NCBI GenBank assembly: GCA_041393395.1
Contig: JAWKKG010000007.1
Coordinates: forward strand, 248,001 to 312,000
Direction of reading: 5' to 3'
Source: JAGQIB01 sp041393395
Lineage (GTDB): Bacteria > ARS69
Length of the DNA stretch: 64,000 bases
Positions within the stretch are counted from its first letter, which is position 1. Each line of letters begins with the position of its first letter. Positions 9,801 through 17,269 of this stretch are shown piece by piece. The translations under genes were made by a program, and so were the position numbers. The notes below the pieces were generated by a model that was given only the letters and a program-made list of their open reading frames with translations, was not told the origin of the DNA and made no database searches.

Positions 9801-10540
9801 GCGCGTTCGCCGCCGTCTGGCGCCGGGAGCTCTCGCTCCTGTTCACGTCGCCGATCGCGTGGGTCGTCCTGACCGCCCACCACCTGTTCAACGGGCTCGC
9901 GTGGCGGAATCTGTTCTCCGCCTGGCAGGTCGACTGCCGCGCGGCGGCGACGCGCGGCGCCGTCCCCGCGCTGACCTACGCGGATTCCGTGATCGAGCCC
10001 TACTTCGTGGGACTCGCGTTCTCGCTGGTCCTGTTCGTGCCGTTCCTCACGATGCGTTCGATCGCGGACGAGCGGAGGACCGGCATGCTCGCGCTCCTTT
10101 CCTCCCTGCCGCTCTCCGAGGGCGCTCTCGTGCGGGGCAAGCTCGCCGCGCTCGCGACGCTCGTGGTCGCGCTCGTGGTACCGGCGGCGACTCTTCCCGC
10201 GGCAGTGCGAGGGATCGCTCCGTTCGAGCCGATGGTCGTGGCGTCGGGCACGCTCGGCGTGCTCGGGTTGGGGCTCGCGGCCGTCTCGCTCGGCGTCTTC
10301 GTCTCCGCGGTCGTCGAGAGCCTCCCGGCGGCCGCGGCCGGTGCGTCCGGCGCGCTGCTCGTTCTCTTCTTCGCGGATCGCTTCTGGGAGCCCGCCGCCG
10401 CCGTCGGTTTCCGCGCCGCGCTGGAGTCTTTCGCACGCGGCGCACCGAGTTCCGCGTCCGGCGCGCGGTTCGTCGTCGTGGCGATCGCCTTCGCGTCTCT
10501 CGCGACCTGGGAGCTCAGAGCCCGGCGGGTGCGACCGTGA
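9797..10540 (+). CDS. ABC-2 type permease, GldF-like
   Basis: 247 aa with about six predicted membrane segments. It starts FAAVWRRELSLLFTSPIAWV, the amphipathic and first helix typical of ABC-2/GldF permeases, and keeps the RSIADERRTGMLALLSSLPL stretch (positions ~80-100) that in this family precedes the intracellular coupling region (E-R-[RK]-x-G). It would be the inner-membrane channel partner of the ATPase at 8877. ATGA overlaps join it to both neighbours (9797 and 10537), so the three genes are probably translated together. Confidence 0.88.
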   Translation: MSAFAAVWRRELSLLFTSPIAWVVLTAHHLFNGLAWRNLFSAWQVDCRAAATRGAVPALTYADSVIEPYFVGLAFSLVLFVPFLTMRSIADERRTGMLALLSSLPLSEGALVRGKLAALATLVVALVVPAATLPAAVRGIAPFEPMVVASGTLGVLGLGLAAVSLGVFVSAVVESLPAAAAGASGALLVLFFADRFWEPAAAVGFRAALESFARGAPSSASGARFVVVAIAFASLATWELRARRVRP

Positions 10541-11844
10541 CCGGGCCGCTCGCGTCGGCCGGACGCTTTCTGATCGTCGTGGCCGCGGGGGCGGTCGTGC
10601 TCGCGGTCGCGGAGCGCACCGATCACGCGTCCGACTGGACGGCCGACCGCCGTTTCACCCTCTCGGTCGGCACCCGGGAGCGGCTGGCTGCCGTCGATCG
10701 CGACGTGGAGATCGTGGCGTTTTTCCGTCGCGGCGGGGAAGAAGACGCGGCCCGTGCGAACGTTTCGGGGCTGCTCGAGTCCTACTCCCGCGAGTGTGCC
10801 CGGGTTCGGTGGCGATTCGTGGATCCGGAGTCGGAGCCGCGCGAAGCGGAACAGGCGGGAGCGGGGGATCGGACGCTCGTCGTGCGCGCCGGGGACCGGA
10901 CGGAGCTCGTGCGGAACGCCTCGGAATCGACGTTGACCGCGGCTCTGGGGCGGATCCTGCGCCCGCGGAATCCCGTCGTCGCGTTCGTCGGCGGACACCG
11001 CGAGAAGTCTCCGCAGGACCCGGGGCGCGACGGCCTGTCGGGACTCGGAGCGGCGCTGGGCGAACAGGGGATCCGGACGGATGTCCTCGCCCCCCGGGAT
11101 CCGGAGACGCCGCCGGAGGCTCCGGACCTGGTGGTGCTGGCCGGGCCGCGGCTCGATCCTTCTCCGGCCGAGCTCGACTGGCTCGCGCGTCGCCTCGACG
11201 TTGGGGGCGCCGTACTCGTCTGGCTCGATCCGGCCCCGCTGCCGCGACTCGAGAGCTGGCTCGCGGAGCGCGGCATCGCGCCCGGGCACCGCGCCGTCCT
11301 CGACCCGCGGACGCGTCTGTTCGGCGCCGATGCCTCGGTGCCGGTCGTCACCGACTACGCGCCACACGCGATCACGGACGCGCTGCGACCCGTCGGCGGA
11401 GTCGTGCCGACGTTCTTCCCGGTGGCGCGAGCGCTCGACGTGACCGCCGCGCGCGCCACCGTACTGTTCGAGACGAGCGCCGAGGCGCGGGAGGAAGGCG
11501 ACGACGTTGCCGCGGCGCGAGCGCTCGGCGTGTGGGTGGAGCAGGAGAGCGGCGCCGATCTCGTGGTCGTCGGGGACTCGGACTTCGCCGGGAACGGGAA
11601 CTTCGCACTGTCGGGCAACGGTACGCTCGCGGTGTCGATGATCGAGTGGCTCCTCCGCGACGATACGGACGTGGCCGTTCCGATCGTTCCGGTGGAACGT
11701 CCCCGTCTGCTGTCGGATGCCGAGTTCCGTGCGCGGGTGACGACGCCGGCGCTCGCGCTGCCGCTCGCGTGCGCGACCATCGGCATGGTCGTGGTGACGC
11801 GGAGGCGTCGCGGCACGTCGCGTCTCCCTGCCGATTCGAGTTGA
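10537..11844 (+). CDS. GldG-like ABC-associated extracytoplasmic protein
   Basis: 435 aa from a GTG that overlaps the stop of the permease gene. It has an N-terminal membrane helix (RFLIVVAAGAVVLAVAE), RRFTLSVGTRERLAAVDRDVEIVAFF (the start of the ABC_transp_aux/GldG domain), FVGGHREKSP and VLAGPRLDPSPAELDWL phrases, WLDPAPLPRLESW, and a C-terminal anchor TTPALALPLACATIGMVVV followed by arginines. GldG proteins sit with GldA and GldF and hold a large periplasmic domain. This one is shorter than usual (typically more than 500 aa) and has one C-terminal helix instead of a full membrane domain. Function in export is inferred from the operon. Confidence 0.85.
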   Translation: MTGPLASAGRFLIVVAAGAVVLAVAERTDHASDWTADRRFTLSVGTRERLAAVDRDVEIVAFFRRGGEEDAARANVSGLLESYSRECARVRWRFVDPESEPREAEQAGAGDRTLVVRAGDRTELVRNASESTLTAALGRILRPRNPVVAFVGGHREKSPQDPGRDGLSGLGAALGEQGIRTDVLAPRDPETPPEAPDLVVLAGPRLDPSPAELDWLARRLDVGGAVLVWLDPAPLPRLESWLAERGIAPGHRAVLDPRTRLFGADASVPVVTDYAPHAITDALRPVGGVVPTFFPVARALDVTAARATVLFETSAEAREEGDDVAAARALGVWVEQESGADLVVVGDSDFAGNGNFALSGNGTLAVSMIEWLLRDDTDVAVPIVPVERPRLLSDAEFRARVTTPALALPLACATIGMVVVTRRRRGTSRLPADSS

Positions 11845-11934
11845 CCGACGCTCGCGAAGTCGCCTAACGTGCGGCATTCGCGAGGCCTGCCAGCTGACGT
11901 GCCTTCACTGACGTGATCATTCGGGTGGGATGGG

Positions 11935-13179
11935 ATGAGTCCCGCGCGTCGCAAGAGCCGCCGCAAGAACCGGCACAAGATCGGCGCCATGCTGGAGCGT
12001 GATCTGCACTCCGGCGTGCTCGGCGCGCTCCTCCGGGCGAATCGTGACGCGATCGTCGTCATCGACTCGGACAAGCGCGTCGTCGAGTTCTCCGCGTCGG
12101 CCGAGTCCACGCTCGCCTGGGAGCGCGACGAAGCGATCGGGCGTCCGTGCGCCGAGATCCTCCGCTGCCAGGACGTGGACGGAGGCCTCCTGTGCGACGG
12201 CGGCTGCCCCCTCGATCCCATCCTCCGGGAGCGGGCCGAGCGTTCCACGCTGCCCACGCTGATCACGTCCAAGACCGGCGACGTGAACTTCCTGGAGTCC
12301 GACTACACGGCGACGGCCGCGCCCGGGGGCGGCGGCGTCCACTGTGTGGGGGTGCTCCGGAATGCGGAAGAAGGGGAGTGGATCGGCAGCTTCGGGGCCG
12401 AGACCAAACGTCTGCTCTCGCTCGGGACGATCTCGGCCGGCATTGCGCACGAGATCCGGAACCCCCTCACGGGAATCCGGACCACGATCCAGTACGTCCT
12501 CAAGCACCTGGACACGAACGACGGCAACCGGGAGAGTCTCACGGCCTCGATCAAGGAGCTGGACCGGATCGAGGCGGTGATCTCGGACTTCCTGGCCTAC
12601 GCCCGGCCGCCGGCGCCGCGTCGCCGGCTGTGCCACGTGCACCGCATTCTCGTGGAGTCCCTGGCGCTCGCGCGCGAAAGTTTGGAAAGTGCGGGGATCG
12701 AGCTCGTCACGGATCTCGAGGAGGAGCTCCCGAAGCTGAACGTCGACGCGAACATGATCCGGGAGGTGTTCCTCAACGTGATCATGAACGCCCGCGACGC
12801 GATGCGCCGAAAGGGCGGGACGCTGCGCGTCTCGAGCTGGCTCTCGCCGCGCTCAAACCGGTCCGAGCCGAACAGCGTCCGGTTTGCCTTCAGCGACACG
12901 GGGCCGGGAATTCCGGAAGGGCGATCGGCGGACATCTTCGAGCCGTTTATCTCGGCGTCCGCGAAGGGGCTCGGCCTCGGGCTCTCCATCAGCCAGCGGA
13001 TCTGTCGTGCGCACGGCGGGCTGATCTCGGCGTCGAACAACGCCGACGGCGGCGCCCGCTTTACGGTCATCCTGCCGCTGCCGCCGGCCGCGCGGCCCAA
13101 GGAGCAGGAAGAGAAGCGTCGGGCGACGGATCGGGCCGAGGAGCGCGTGCCGGTGGGCGCGGGGAAGGAGACCGAATGA
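11935..13179 (+). CDS. PAS-domain sensor histidine kinase
   Basis: 414 aa, no membrane segment, so a cytosolic sensor. A PAS domain spans about 25-140 and carries four cysteines at 72, 78, 87 and 91, a pattern fit for a metal, Fe-S or redox sensor. The HisKA domain has GTISAGIAHEIRNPLTGI with phospho-acceptor His172. The HATPase domain has N-box VIMNARDAM, G1 FSDTGPGIP and G2 GLGLGLSIS. A charged 30-residue tail follows. The ATG overlaps a GGTGGGATGGG purine tract. The 90-base upstream gap shows no clear promoter. The stop overlaps the regulator gene at 13176 by 4 bases, so the two form a cognate pair of NtrB/NtrC type. Confidence 0.92.
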   Translation: MSPARRKSRRKNRHKIGAMLERDLHSGVLGALLRANRDAIVVIDSDKRVVEFSASAESTLAWERDEAIGRPCAEILRCQDVDGGLLCDGGCPLDPILRERAERSTLPTLITSKTGDVNFLESDYTATAAPGGGGVHCVGVLRNAEEGEWIGSFGAETKRLLSLGTISAGIAHEIRNPLTGIRTTIQYVLKHLDTNDGNRESLTASIKELDRIEAVISDFLAYARPPAPRRRLCHVHRILVESLALARESLESAGIELVTDLEEELPKLNVDANMIREVFLNVIMNARDAMRRKGGTLRVSSWLSPRSNRSEPNSVRFAFSDTGPGIPEGRSADIFEPFISASAKGLGLGLSISQRICRAHGGLISASNNADGGARFTVILPLPPAARPKEQEEKRRATDRAEERVPVGAGKETE

Positions 13180-14552
13180 GCGATCGGGTCCTGGTCATCG
13201 ACGACGAATCGGGCGTTCGGACGACGCTGCGTCGCGCGCTGGAGGAGGAAGGATTCTCCGTGCGCACGGCGGCCACCGGGCGCGCGGCGCTCCGGACGGC
13301 GGAGGAAGCTCGCCCCGACGTCGCGGTGGTGGACCTGAAGCTCGGCGACGCCTCCGGCCTCGACGTCCTGCGGGACCTGAAGCAGCGCTGCCCGACCACC
13401 GTCACGATCATGATCAGCGCCTACGGCGACGTGCAGGACGTCGTGCAGGCGATGAAGCTCGGCGCGGACGACTACGTCCAGAAGCCGTACGACCTGGACG
13501 AGATGGTGCGCTGCGTCCGCCAGACGCTGCGTGCCTCCCGGATGCGCGAGGCTCGGGCCGCCGAAGAGCGGCCCGAGGGCCCGCCCGGACTCTCCCGGAT
13601 CCTCGGTCGTTCGGAGCATATCGAGGAAGTGCGCGACACGATCCGGAAGGTCGTTCGGTCCGGCGCTCGCACGGTGTTGATCCAGGGCGAGACGGGAACC
13701 GGCAAGGAACTGGTCGCCCGAGCGCTGCACTACGAGTCGGAGCGGGCGGCGGCGCCGTTCGTGAAGCTCAACTGCTCGGCCATCCCCGACTCCCTGTTCG
13801 AGGCGGAGCTGTTCGGCCACGAGCGCGGCACGTTCACCGACGCGCAGGAAACGCGCCGCGGCCTGGCCGAGGTCGCGGACGGCGGCACGCTGTTCCTCGA
13901 CGAGATCGGGGATGCGGGCGCCGCCGCGCAGGCGAAGCTGCTGACGTTCATCGAGGAGCGCCGATTCCGCCGGCTCGGTGGCCGCGAGGATCGCGCCGTC
14001 GACGTGCGGATCGTGGCCGCCACGAACAAGGATCTGGACGTCGCCAGCGACGCCGGCGAGTTCCGGTCCGATCTGCTGCACCGACTCAAGGTGATCAACA
14101 TCTATCTGCCAGCGCTCCGCGAACGGGAAGGGGACATCGCATTCCTCGCGGCCCGCTTCGTGGAGGAGTTCGGCCGCCAGACGGGGAAGGACATGGGGCT
14201 GGCTCCCGAAACCCTCGAGTGTCTCGAGAGCTACTCCTGGCCGGGCAACGTACGCGAGCTCCGTCACTCGATGGAGCGAATCGTGCTGCTCGAGGAGTGC
14301 GATCGGATCTTCCCCGACCATCTCTCCCAGAAGGTGCGCGGTAGCTCGTCGCTCACGCGGGCACGCGGACTCGTGGGCGCCGCGCGCGCGCTCGCCGACG
14401 TGGAGCGCGAGCACATCGAGCGGGTGCTCGCCGAAACCGACGGCAATCGAACGCGCGCCGCCGAGATCCTCGGTATCACGCGACAGACGCTTCTCAACAA
14501 GCTGAAGTCGTGGGACGAGTCCGAGGAACGCGCAACCGCGTCAAAGAACTAG
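13176..14552 (+). CDS. NtrC-family response regulator with altered GAFTGA loop
   Basis: 458 aa in three domains. The receiver (1-120) has acidic pair D9/D10, phospho-acceptor D53 and K103. The AAA+ domain (about 140-370) has Walker A GETGTGKE at 171-178, Walker B GTLFLDEIG and arginine fingers in FRSDLLHRLKVINIYLPALR. The Fis-type helix-turn-helix is NRTRAAEILGITRQTLLNKL at the end. The sigma-54 contact loop at 218-223 is GTFTDA rather than GAFTGA, changing two of the six residues. Related variants occur in some regulators, so activity with sigma-54 is uncertain. It is translationally coupled to the kinase at 11935. No terminator follows; a 304-base gap leads to the next gene. Confidence 0.92.
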   Translation: MSDRVLVIDDESGVRTTLRRALEEEGFSVRTAATGRAALRTAEEARPDVAVVDLKLGDASGLDVLRDLKQRCPTTVTIMISAYGDVQDVVQAMKLGADDYVQKPYDLDEMVRCVRQTLRASRMREARAAEERPEGPPGLSRILGRSEHIEEVRDTIRKVVRSGARTVLIQGETGTGKELVARALHYESERAAAPFVKLNCSAIPDSLFEAELFGHERGTFTDAQETRRGLAEVADGGTLFLDEIGDAGAAAQAKLLTFIEERRFRRLGGREDRAVDVRIVAATNKDLDVASDAGEFRSDLLHRLKVINIYLPALREREGDIAFLAARFVEEFGRQTGKDMGLAPETLECLESYSWPGNVRELRHSMERIVLLEECDRIFPDHLSQKVRGSSSLTRARGLVGAARALADVEREHIERVLAETDGNRTRAAEILGITRQTLLNKLKSWDESEERATASKN

Positions 14553-14699
14553 ACGCCTCCTGCGCTCCAACTGTCGAATCTTTTGACGGACGTGCGGTAC
14601 GCGCATCGCGCGTCGTCCACTTCGGCGTGCACGCGCCGCTTCGAGTGGAGCATTCCACGATTCCGCTCAAGATGTTCGTGAAACGCGACTTAACCCGGA

Positions 14700-14794
14700 T
14701 CGCACGAACGCCGATGAGGGAAACGTCGCGTCGTTTGCGCAAGAGTGACGCGATGGCACGAGTCGTGCAGAGCTGAAGGGTTTGGTTCGTGCGA
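14700..14794. repeat. Inverted 10-bp repeat pair flanking a sigma-54-like site
   Basis: TCGCACGAAC at 14700-14709 and its exact reverse complement GTTCGTGCGA at 14785-14794 lie on either side of the sigma-54-like motif at 14754-14769. The downstream copy is itself a 5+2+5 palindrome (14785-14796). Such pairs can be activator binding sites. The rest of the 304-base gap 14553-14856 shows no gene. Confidence 0.5.
14754..14769 (+). promoter_or_regulatory. Sigma-54-like promoter
   Basis: TGGCACGAGTCGTGCA has the full -24 element and GTGCA at -12, with GG and GC 10 bases apart, a single mismatch to TGGCAC-N5-TTGCA. It is the best sigma-54 match seen in the window. Transcription would start near 14781 and read the receiver gene at 14857. 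Confidence 0.55.
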
Positions 14795-14856
14795 ACGCGG
14801 CGAGCCGTGTCGCGCCGTAGAGGACAGTGACCGGGCCGCATCGAGGATCGACCCGG

Positions 14857-15261
14857 ATGTCGAAGAGACTACTGATCCTGATCGACAGCGAACCGGTGAC
14901 CTCCCGGGCCCTGGCGCTCGACTTGCGCGAGGCAGGGTACGAGGTGGACACCGCGAGCGACGAACCGGAGGCCCTGAGGAAGCTCGAGTCGATCCCTTTC
15001 GATCTACTCATCGCGACCGAGGAGCCGATCGAGGGACCGGAGCCGATCGAAGGCAATCTGGTCGACCGGATGCGTCGGGTTCGTCCCGCGGCTCAGGTCG
15101 TCCTGATGACGACGGACCCCGATCGTTCGCGCCGGGATCGTCGGCGAGGAGATCGACCGACGGGATCGGTGGTTCGGGTTCGAAAGCCCTTCGATCTCGA
15201 GGAGTTCCGCTCGGTGGTGGAGCGGATGCTGGACCGGAAAACGCGGGGGAGCGCGAGATGA
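14857..15261 (+). CDS. Degenerate receiver-domain protein
   Basis: 134 aa, a stand-alone CheY-like fold: RLLILIDSEPVTSRALALDL, then REAGYEVDTASDEPEALRKL, FDLLIATEEPIEG, AAQVVLMTTDPD and a C-terminal VRKPFDLEEFRSVVERML. The conserved Lys is present (RKP). The acidic pair is reduced to one Asp (LID), and the phospho-acceptor position at the end of beta-3 (FDLLIATEEP) has no Asp. It is therefore probably not phosphorylated in the usual way. The ATG at 14857 was chosen because homology to receivers begins there; a GTG ten codons upstream is also in frame. It lies behind the sigma-54-like site at 14754 and before the lysine-rich protein at 15389, from which two palindromes separate it. Confidence 0.75.
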   Translation: MSKRLLILIDSEPVTSRALALDLREAGYEVDTASDEPEALRKLESIPFDLLIATEEPIEGPEPIEGNLVDRMRRVRPAAQVVLMTTDPDRSRRDRRRGDRPTGSVVRVRKPFDLEEFRSVVERMLDRKTRGSAR

Positions 15262-15320
15262 TGCCCGTCCGAGGGCGGGTGTCACGCGGCGCTTCCTCCT
15301 CGGGCTAGTTCCCGGGGGCG

Positions 15321-15353
15321 CCGTTTCCGGAAACGGGACCCGCGTTGCGGGTC
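15321..15353. repeat. Two abutting perfect palindromes
   Basis: CCGTTTCCGGAAACGG (15321-15336) is a perfect 16-bp palindrome. It is followed with no gap by GACCCGC-GTT-GCGGGTC (15337-15353). They lie 36 bases before the histone-like gene. No T-run follows, so these look more like operator or leader-RNA structures than a terminator. Confidence 0.5.
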
Positions 15354-15388
15354 GGCGTGAGTAACAGTCCTTTCGGAGGTACTCCAGA

Positions 15389-15724
15389 ATGGCGATGGCT
15401 CGCTCCAGGGCGAAGGCCAAGGCGAAGACCAAGACGAAGGCCAAGGCCAAGCGGAAGCGCAAGGTCAAGGCGAAGGCCAAGACCAAGGCCAAGGCCAAGC
15501 GGAAGCGCAAGGTCAAGGCGAAGGCCAAGACCAAGGCGAAGGCCAAGCGCAAGCGCAAGGCCAAAGCCAAGGCCAAGACGAAGGCCAAGGCCAAGCGGAA
15601 GCGCAAGGCGAAGGCCAAGGGCAAGGCCAAGGCCAAGCGGAAGCGCAAGGTCAAGGCGAAGGCCAAGGGCAAGGCCAAGGCCAAGCGTCGCGTGAAGCGT
15701 CGTCGCAAGGCGAAGGCGGCCTAG
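15389..15724 (+). CDS. Lysine/alanine-rich histone H1-like protein
   Basis: 111 aa, almost entirely Lys, Ala and Arg. From residue 9 to 99 every second residue is lysine (pattern K-x), with R-K-R-K blocks recurring at 22, 38, 54, 70 and 84, i.e. a 16-residue period. This is an intrinsically disordered, extremely basic chain like the tails of bacterial H1-like proteins (AlgP, Hc1, HctB) that bind and compact DNA. GGAGG 8 bases upstream supports the ATG; a second ATG two codons later is possible. A terminator follows at 15750. Together with the receiver gene at 14857 it may form one sigma-54-controlled unit. DNA binding is inferred from composition only. Confidence 0.85.
   Translation: MAMARSRAKAKAKTKTKAKAKRKRKVKAKAKTKAKAKRKRKVKAKAKTKAKAKRKRKAKAKAKTKAKAKRKRKAKAKGKAKAKRKRKVKAKAKGKAKAKRRVKRRRKAKAA
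15413..15685 (+). repeat. 48-bp tandem repeats in the lysine-rich gene
   Basis: The coding region is built from imperfect 48-base units (16 codons) encoding KAKAKTKAKAKRKRKV or close variants, with one 14-codon unit near the end. Codons for Lys are nearly all AAG and for Ala GCC/GCG, so the units are also repeats at DNA level and may expand or contract by slippage or recombination. Confidence 0.85.
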
Positions 15725-15749
15725 GACCAGCGCACAGAGGCAGGAAAGA

Positions 15750-15784
15750 GGGCGGGGCGCCGAGCGCTCCGCCCTTCGTCTTTT
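15750..15784 (+). terminator. Intrinsic terminator after histone-like gene
   Basis: A 10-bp stem (15750-15759 with 15765-15774, one G-T wobble) and CCGAG loop are followed by TTCGTCTTTT. It lies 26 bases after the stop. The remaining 15785-16112 shows no gene on either strand beyond shadow frames. Confidence 0.75.
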
Positions 15785-16005
15785 CCGCCGGTCCTTCCTT
15801 GCCGGCCGTCGTGTGACGAACGGGGCCGAGGATGGGAACTCCCGCGGGCGCCATGGGTTGGCCTCAGCAGTGCTCGACGGGTATTCTCGTCCAGACACGA
15901 TCCGAACAGCGCACTCCGATTCGCGACGCGAGATCTGCGCGAAGGAAGCGGCGGGCCCTCGGAAGAGATCGCGACCGAGAGCCGACTGTTTGAATTACTT
16001 TCTGC

Positions 16006-16034
16006 TTGACAAAAATCGCTCCCGTTGCTTGATT
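16006..16034 (+). promoter_or_regulatory. Possible sigma-70-type promoter
   Basis: TTGACA at 16006-16011 is a perfect -35 element in an unusually AT-rich patch. The -10 candidate 17 bases on (TTGATT, 16029-16034) is weak. It would serve the gene at 16113. Confidence 0.4.
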
Positions 16035-16112
16035 CTACGCGATTTTCACCGGGGATTCACACCCTGGTCGGCAGGCGGCGCAGGCCGCCGTTTCGGGAGC
16101 AGGAGGGGATTG

Positions 16113-16529
16113 ATGGCGACCGTTGTCGAGAAGGCTCCGGTTCGCGACACGAGATTCGTCGTGAGCCCGAGAGACGGGAAGCGCCGCAAGATGAAGGTGC
16201 TCCGTCCGCCGGACGAGTCGGGACTGGTCTGGCTGAACTGCCTGAAGACGAACGCGCTCGTGTGCTGCGAGTACGATCCCGACACGGACTCTCTGCGGAA
16301 TGCACGGGACCTCGGCGATTTCGGCGAGCCCGCGCCCGAGGAGTTCCGGACCTACGTGCCGGAGGAGTCCTACGAGATCGGTGAGTTCATCTACCACCAG
16401 ACCTGGCGGGACGTCGGCCGGGTGATCGATCGGCGGGAGCTGCCGGGCGGTCGCTACTCGATCGACGTGGCGTTCCTGAACTTCGGTCTGAAGATGCTGA
16501 TCGTGGAGTCCACGACGTTCACGCGCTAG
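16113..16529 (+). CDS. Uncharacterised protein with Tudor-like C-terminal domain
   Basis: 138 aa, no signal peptide or membrane segment. The N-terminal half has FVVSPRDGKRRKMKVLRPPD and ends in a stretch with two neighbouring cysteines (LVCCEYD). The C-terminal ~50 residues (YEIGEFIYHQTWRDVGRVID, then RYSIDVAFLNFGLKMLIVE) follow the pattern 'G-x-x-[VI]-x-H-x-x-[WF]-x-x-G-x-[VI]' and 'V-x-F-x-x-x-G-x-K-x-L'. That pattern is seen in the Tudor-like C-terminal domain of PcrA/UvrD helicases, which binds RNA polymerase. The comparison is from memory of the motif, so the role is open. GGAGGGG lies 6 bases before the ATG. It stands alone, 77 bases before the rhomboid gene. Confidence 0.75.
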   Translation: MATVVEKAPVRDTRFVVSPRDGKRRKMKVLRPPDESGLVWLNCLKTNALVCCEYDPDTDSLRNARDLGDFGEPAPEEFRTYVPEESYEIGEFIYHQTWRDVGRVIDRRELPGGRYSIDVAFLNFGLKMLIVESTTFTR

Positions 16530-16606
16530 GTTGCACTCCCGGCAAACTCGCCGGGCGACGCCCGGTTCGGCCGGGAGGACATCCTTCCGGCCGCGGGGCG
16601 TGACAC

Positions 16607-17269
16607 GTGTTCCTGCCTTTGAAAGACGACAATCCCACGCGGGGCACCGCGTGGGTGACGATCGCCCTCCTCGTCGTCAATGCCGCGGCGTTCGTCCTGC
16701 AGATCACTGCCGCCGATCCGGATGCCCTCGTGCTGCGATTCGGCTTCGTGCCCGCCGAGGCGTCGTTGGCTGCACCGCTTCCGCTGCTCACTTCGATGTT
16801 CCTGCACGGAAGTCTGCTGCACCTCGGCGGCAATCTCCTCTATCTGTGGATCTTCGGAAACAACGTCGAGGACGTGCTCGGTTCCGTGCGTTTCCTCGCG
16901 TTCTACCTCGCGTGTGGCCTCGCGGGGCACGCCGCGCACTGGCTGACCGACCCGCACTCCTTGCTGCCCACGATCGGCGCGAGCGGTGCGATCTCGGGCG
17001 TGCTGGCCGCGTACCTGCTCCGCTTCCCGCGCGCGTCCGTGACGTCGGCGATCTTTCTCATCTTCATCGTGCGGATCGTTCGCGTACCCGCCGCGGTGGT
17101 GATCGGGATCTGGATCGCGCTGCAAGTGCTGAACGGGATGGTCTCCCTCGGGGGGGGGCCCGCCGGGCACGTCGCCTGGTTCGAGCACCTGGGCGGGTTC
17201 GCGGGGGGACTGCTGCTGCTTCCCCTGTTCGCCGTCGGCCGACCCCGGCGCGAGGTGCGCTGGCGATGA
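16607..17269 (+). CDS. Rhomboid-family intramembrane serine protease
   Basis: 220 aa with about six membrane helices. It starts FLPLKDDNPTRGTAWVTIAL and keeps the rhomboid landmarks: LTSMFLHGSLLHLGGNLLYLWIFG (the H-x-x-x-H-x-x-x-N region in helix 2), the catalytic Ser in GASGAISGVLAAY (helix 4) and the catalytic His in WFEHLGGFAGGL (helix 6). It cleaves single-span membrane proteins inside the inner membrane; the substrate is unknown. The start is a GTG, with no strong ribosome site; short hairpins lie at 16538-16575. The stop overlaps the lipoprotein gene at 17266, suggesting co-translation. Confidence 0.93.
   Translation: MFLPLKDDNPTRGTAWVTIALLVVNAAAFVLQITAADPDALVLRFGFVPAEASLAAPLPLLTSMFLHGSLLHLGGNLLYLWIFGNNVEDVLGSVRFLAFYLACGLAGHAAHWLTDPHSLLPTIGASGAISGVLAAYLLRFPRASVTSAIFLIFIVRIVRVPAAVVIGIWIALQVLNGMVSLGGGPAGHVAWFEHLGGFAGGLLLLPLFAVGRPRREVRWR

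Noticed and set aside
14827..14856. GTG at 14827 as start of the receiver gene
   Set aside because: The ten extra residues have no receiver-like sequence; the ATG at 14857 places the first beta strand normally.
15413..15685. CRISPR-like array
   Set aside because: The 48-bp units are contiguous and coding, with no unique spacers.
15305..15898. Leu/Ala-Leu-Gly-rich open frames opposite the lysine-rich gene
   Set aside because: They are antisense shadows of AAG/GCC repeats and have no ribosome site or membrane-protein pattern beyond the repeat.
16538..16575. Overlapping CCCGG/CCGGG hairpins before the rhomboid gene as a terminator
   Set aside because: Stems are short and no T-run follows.
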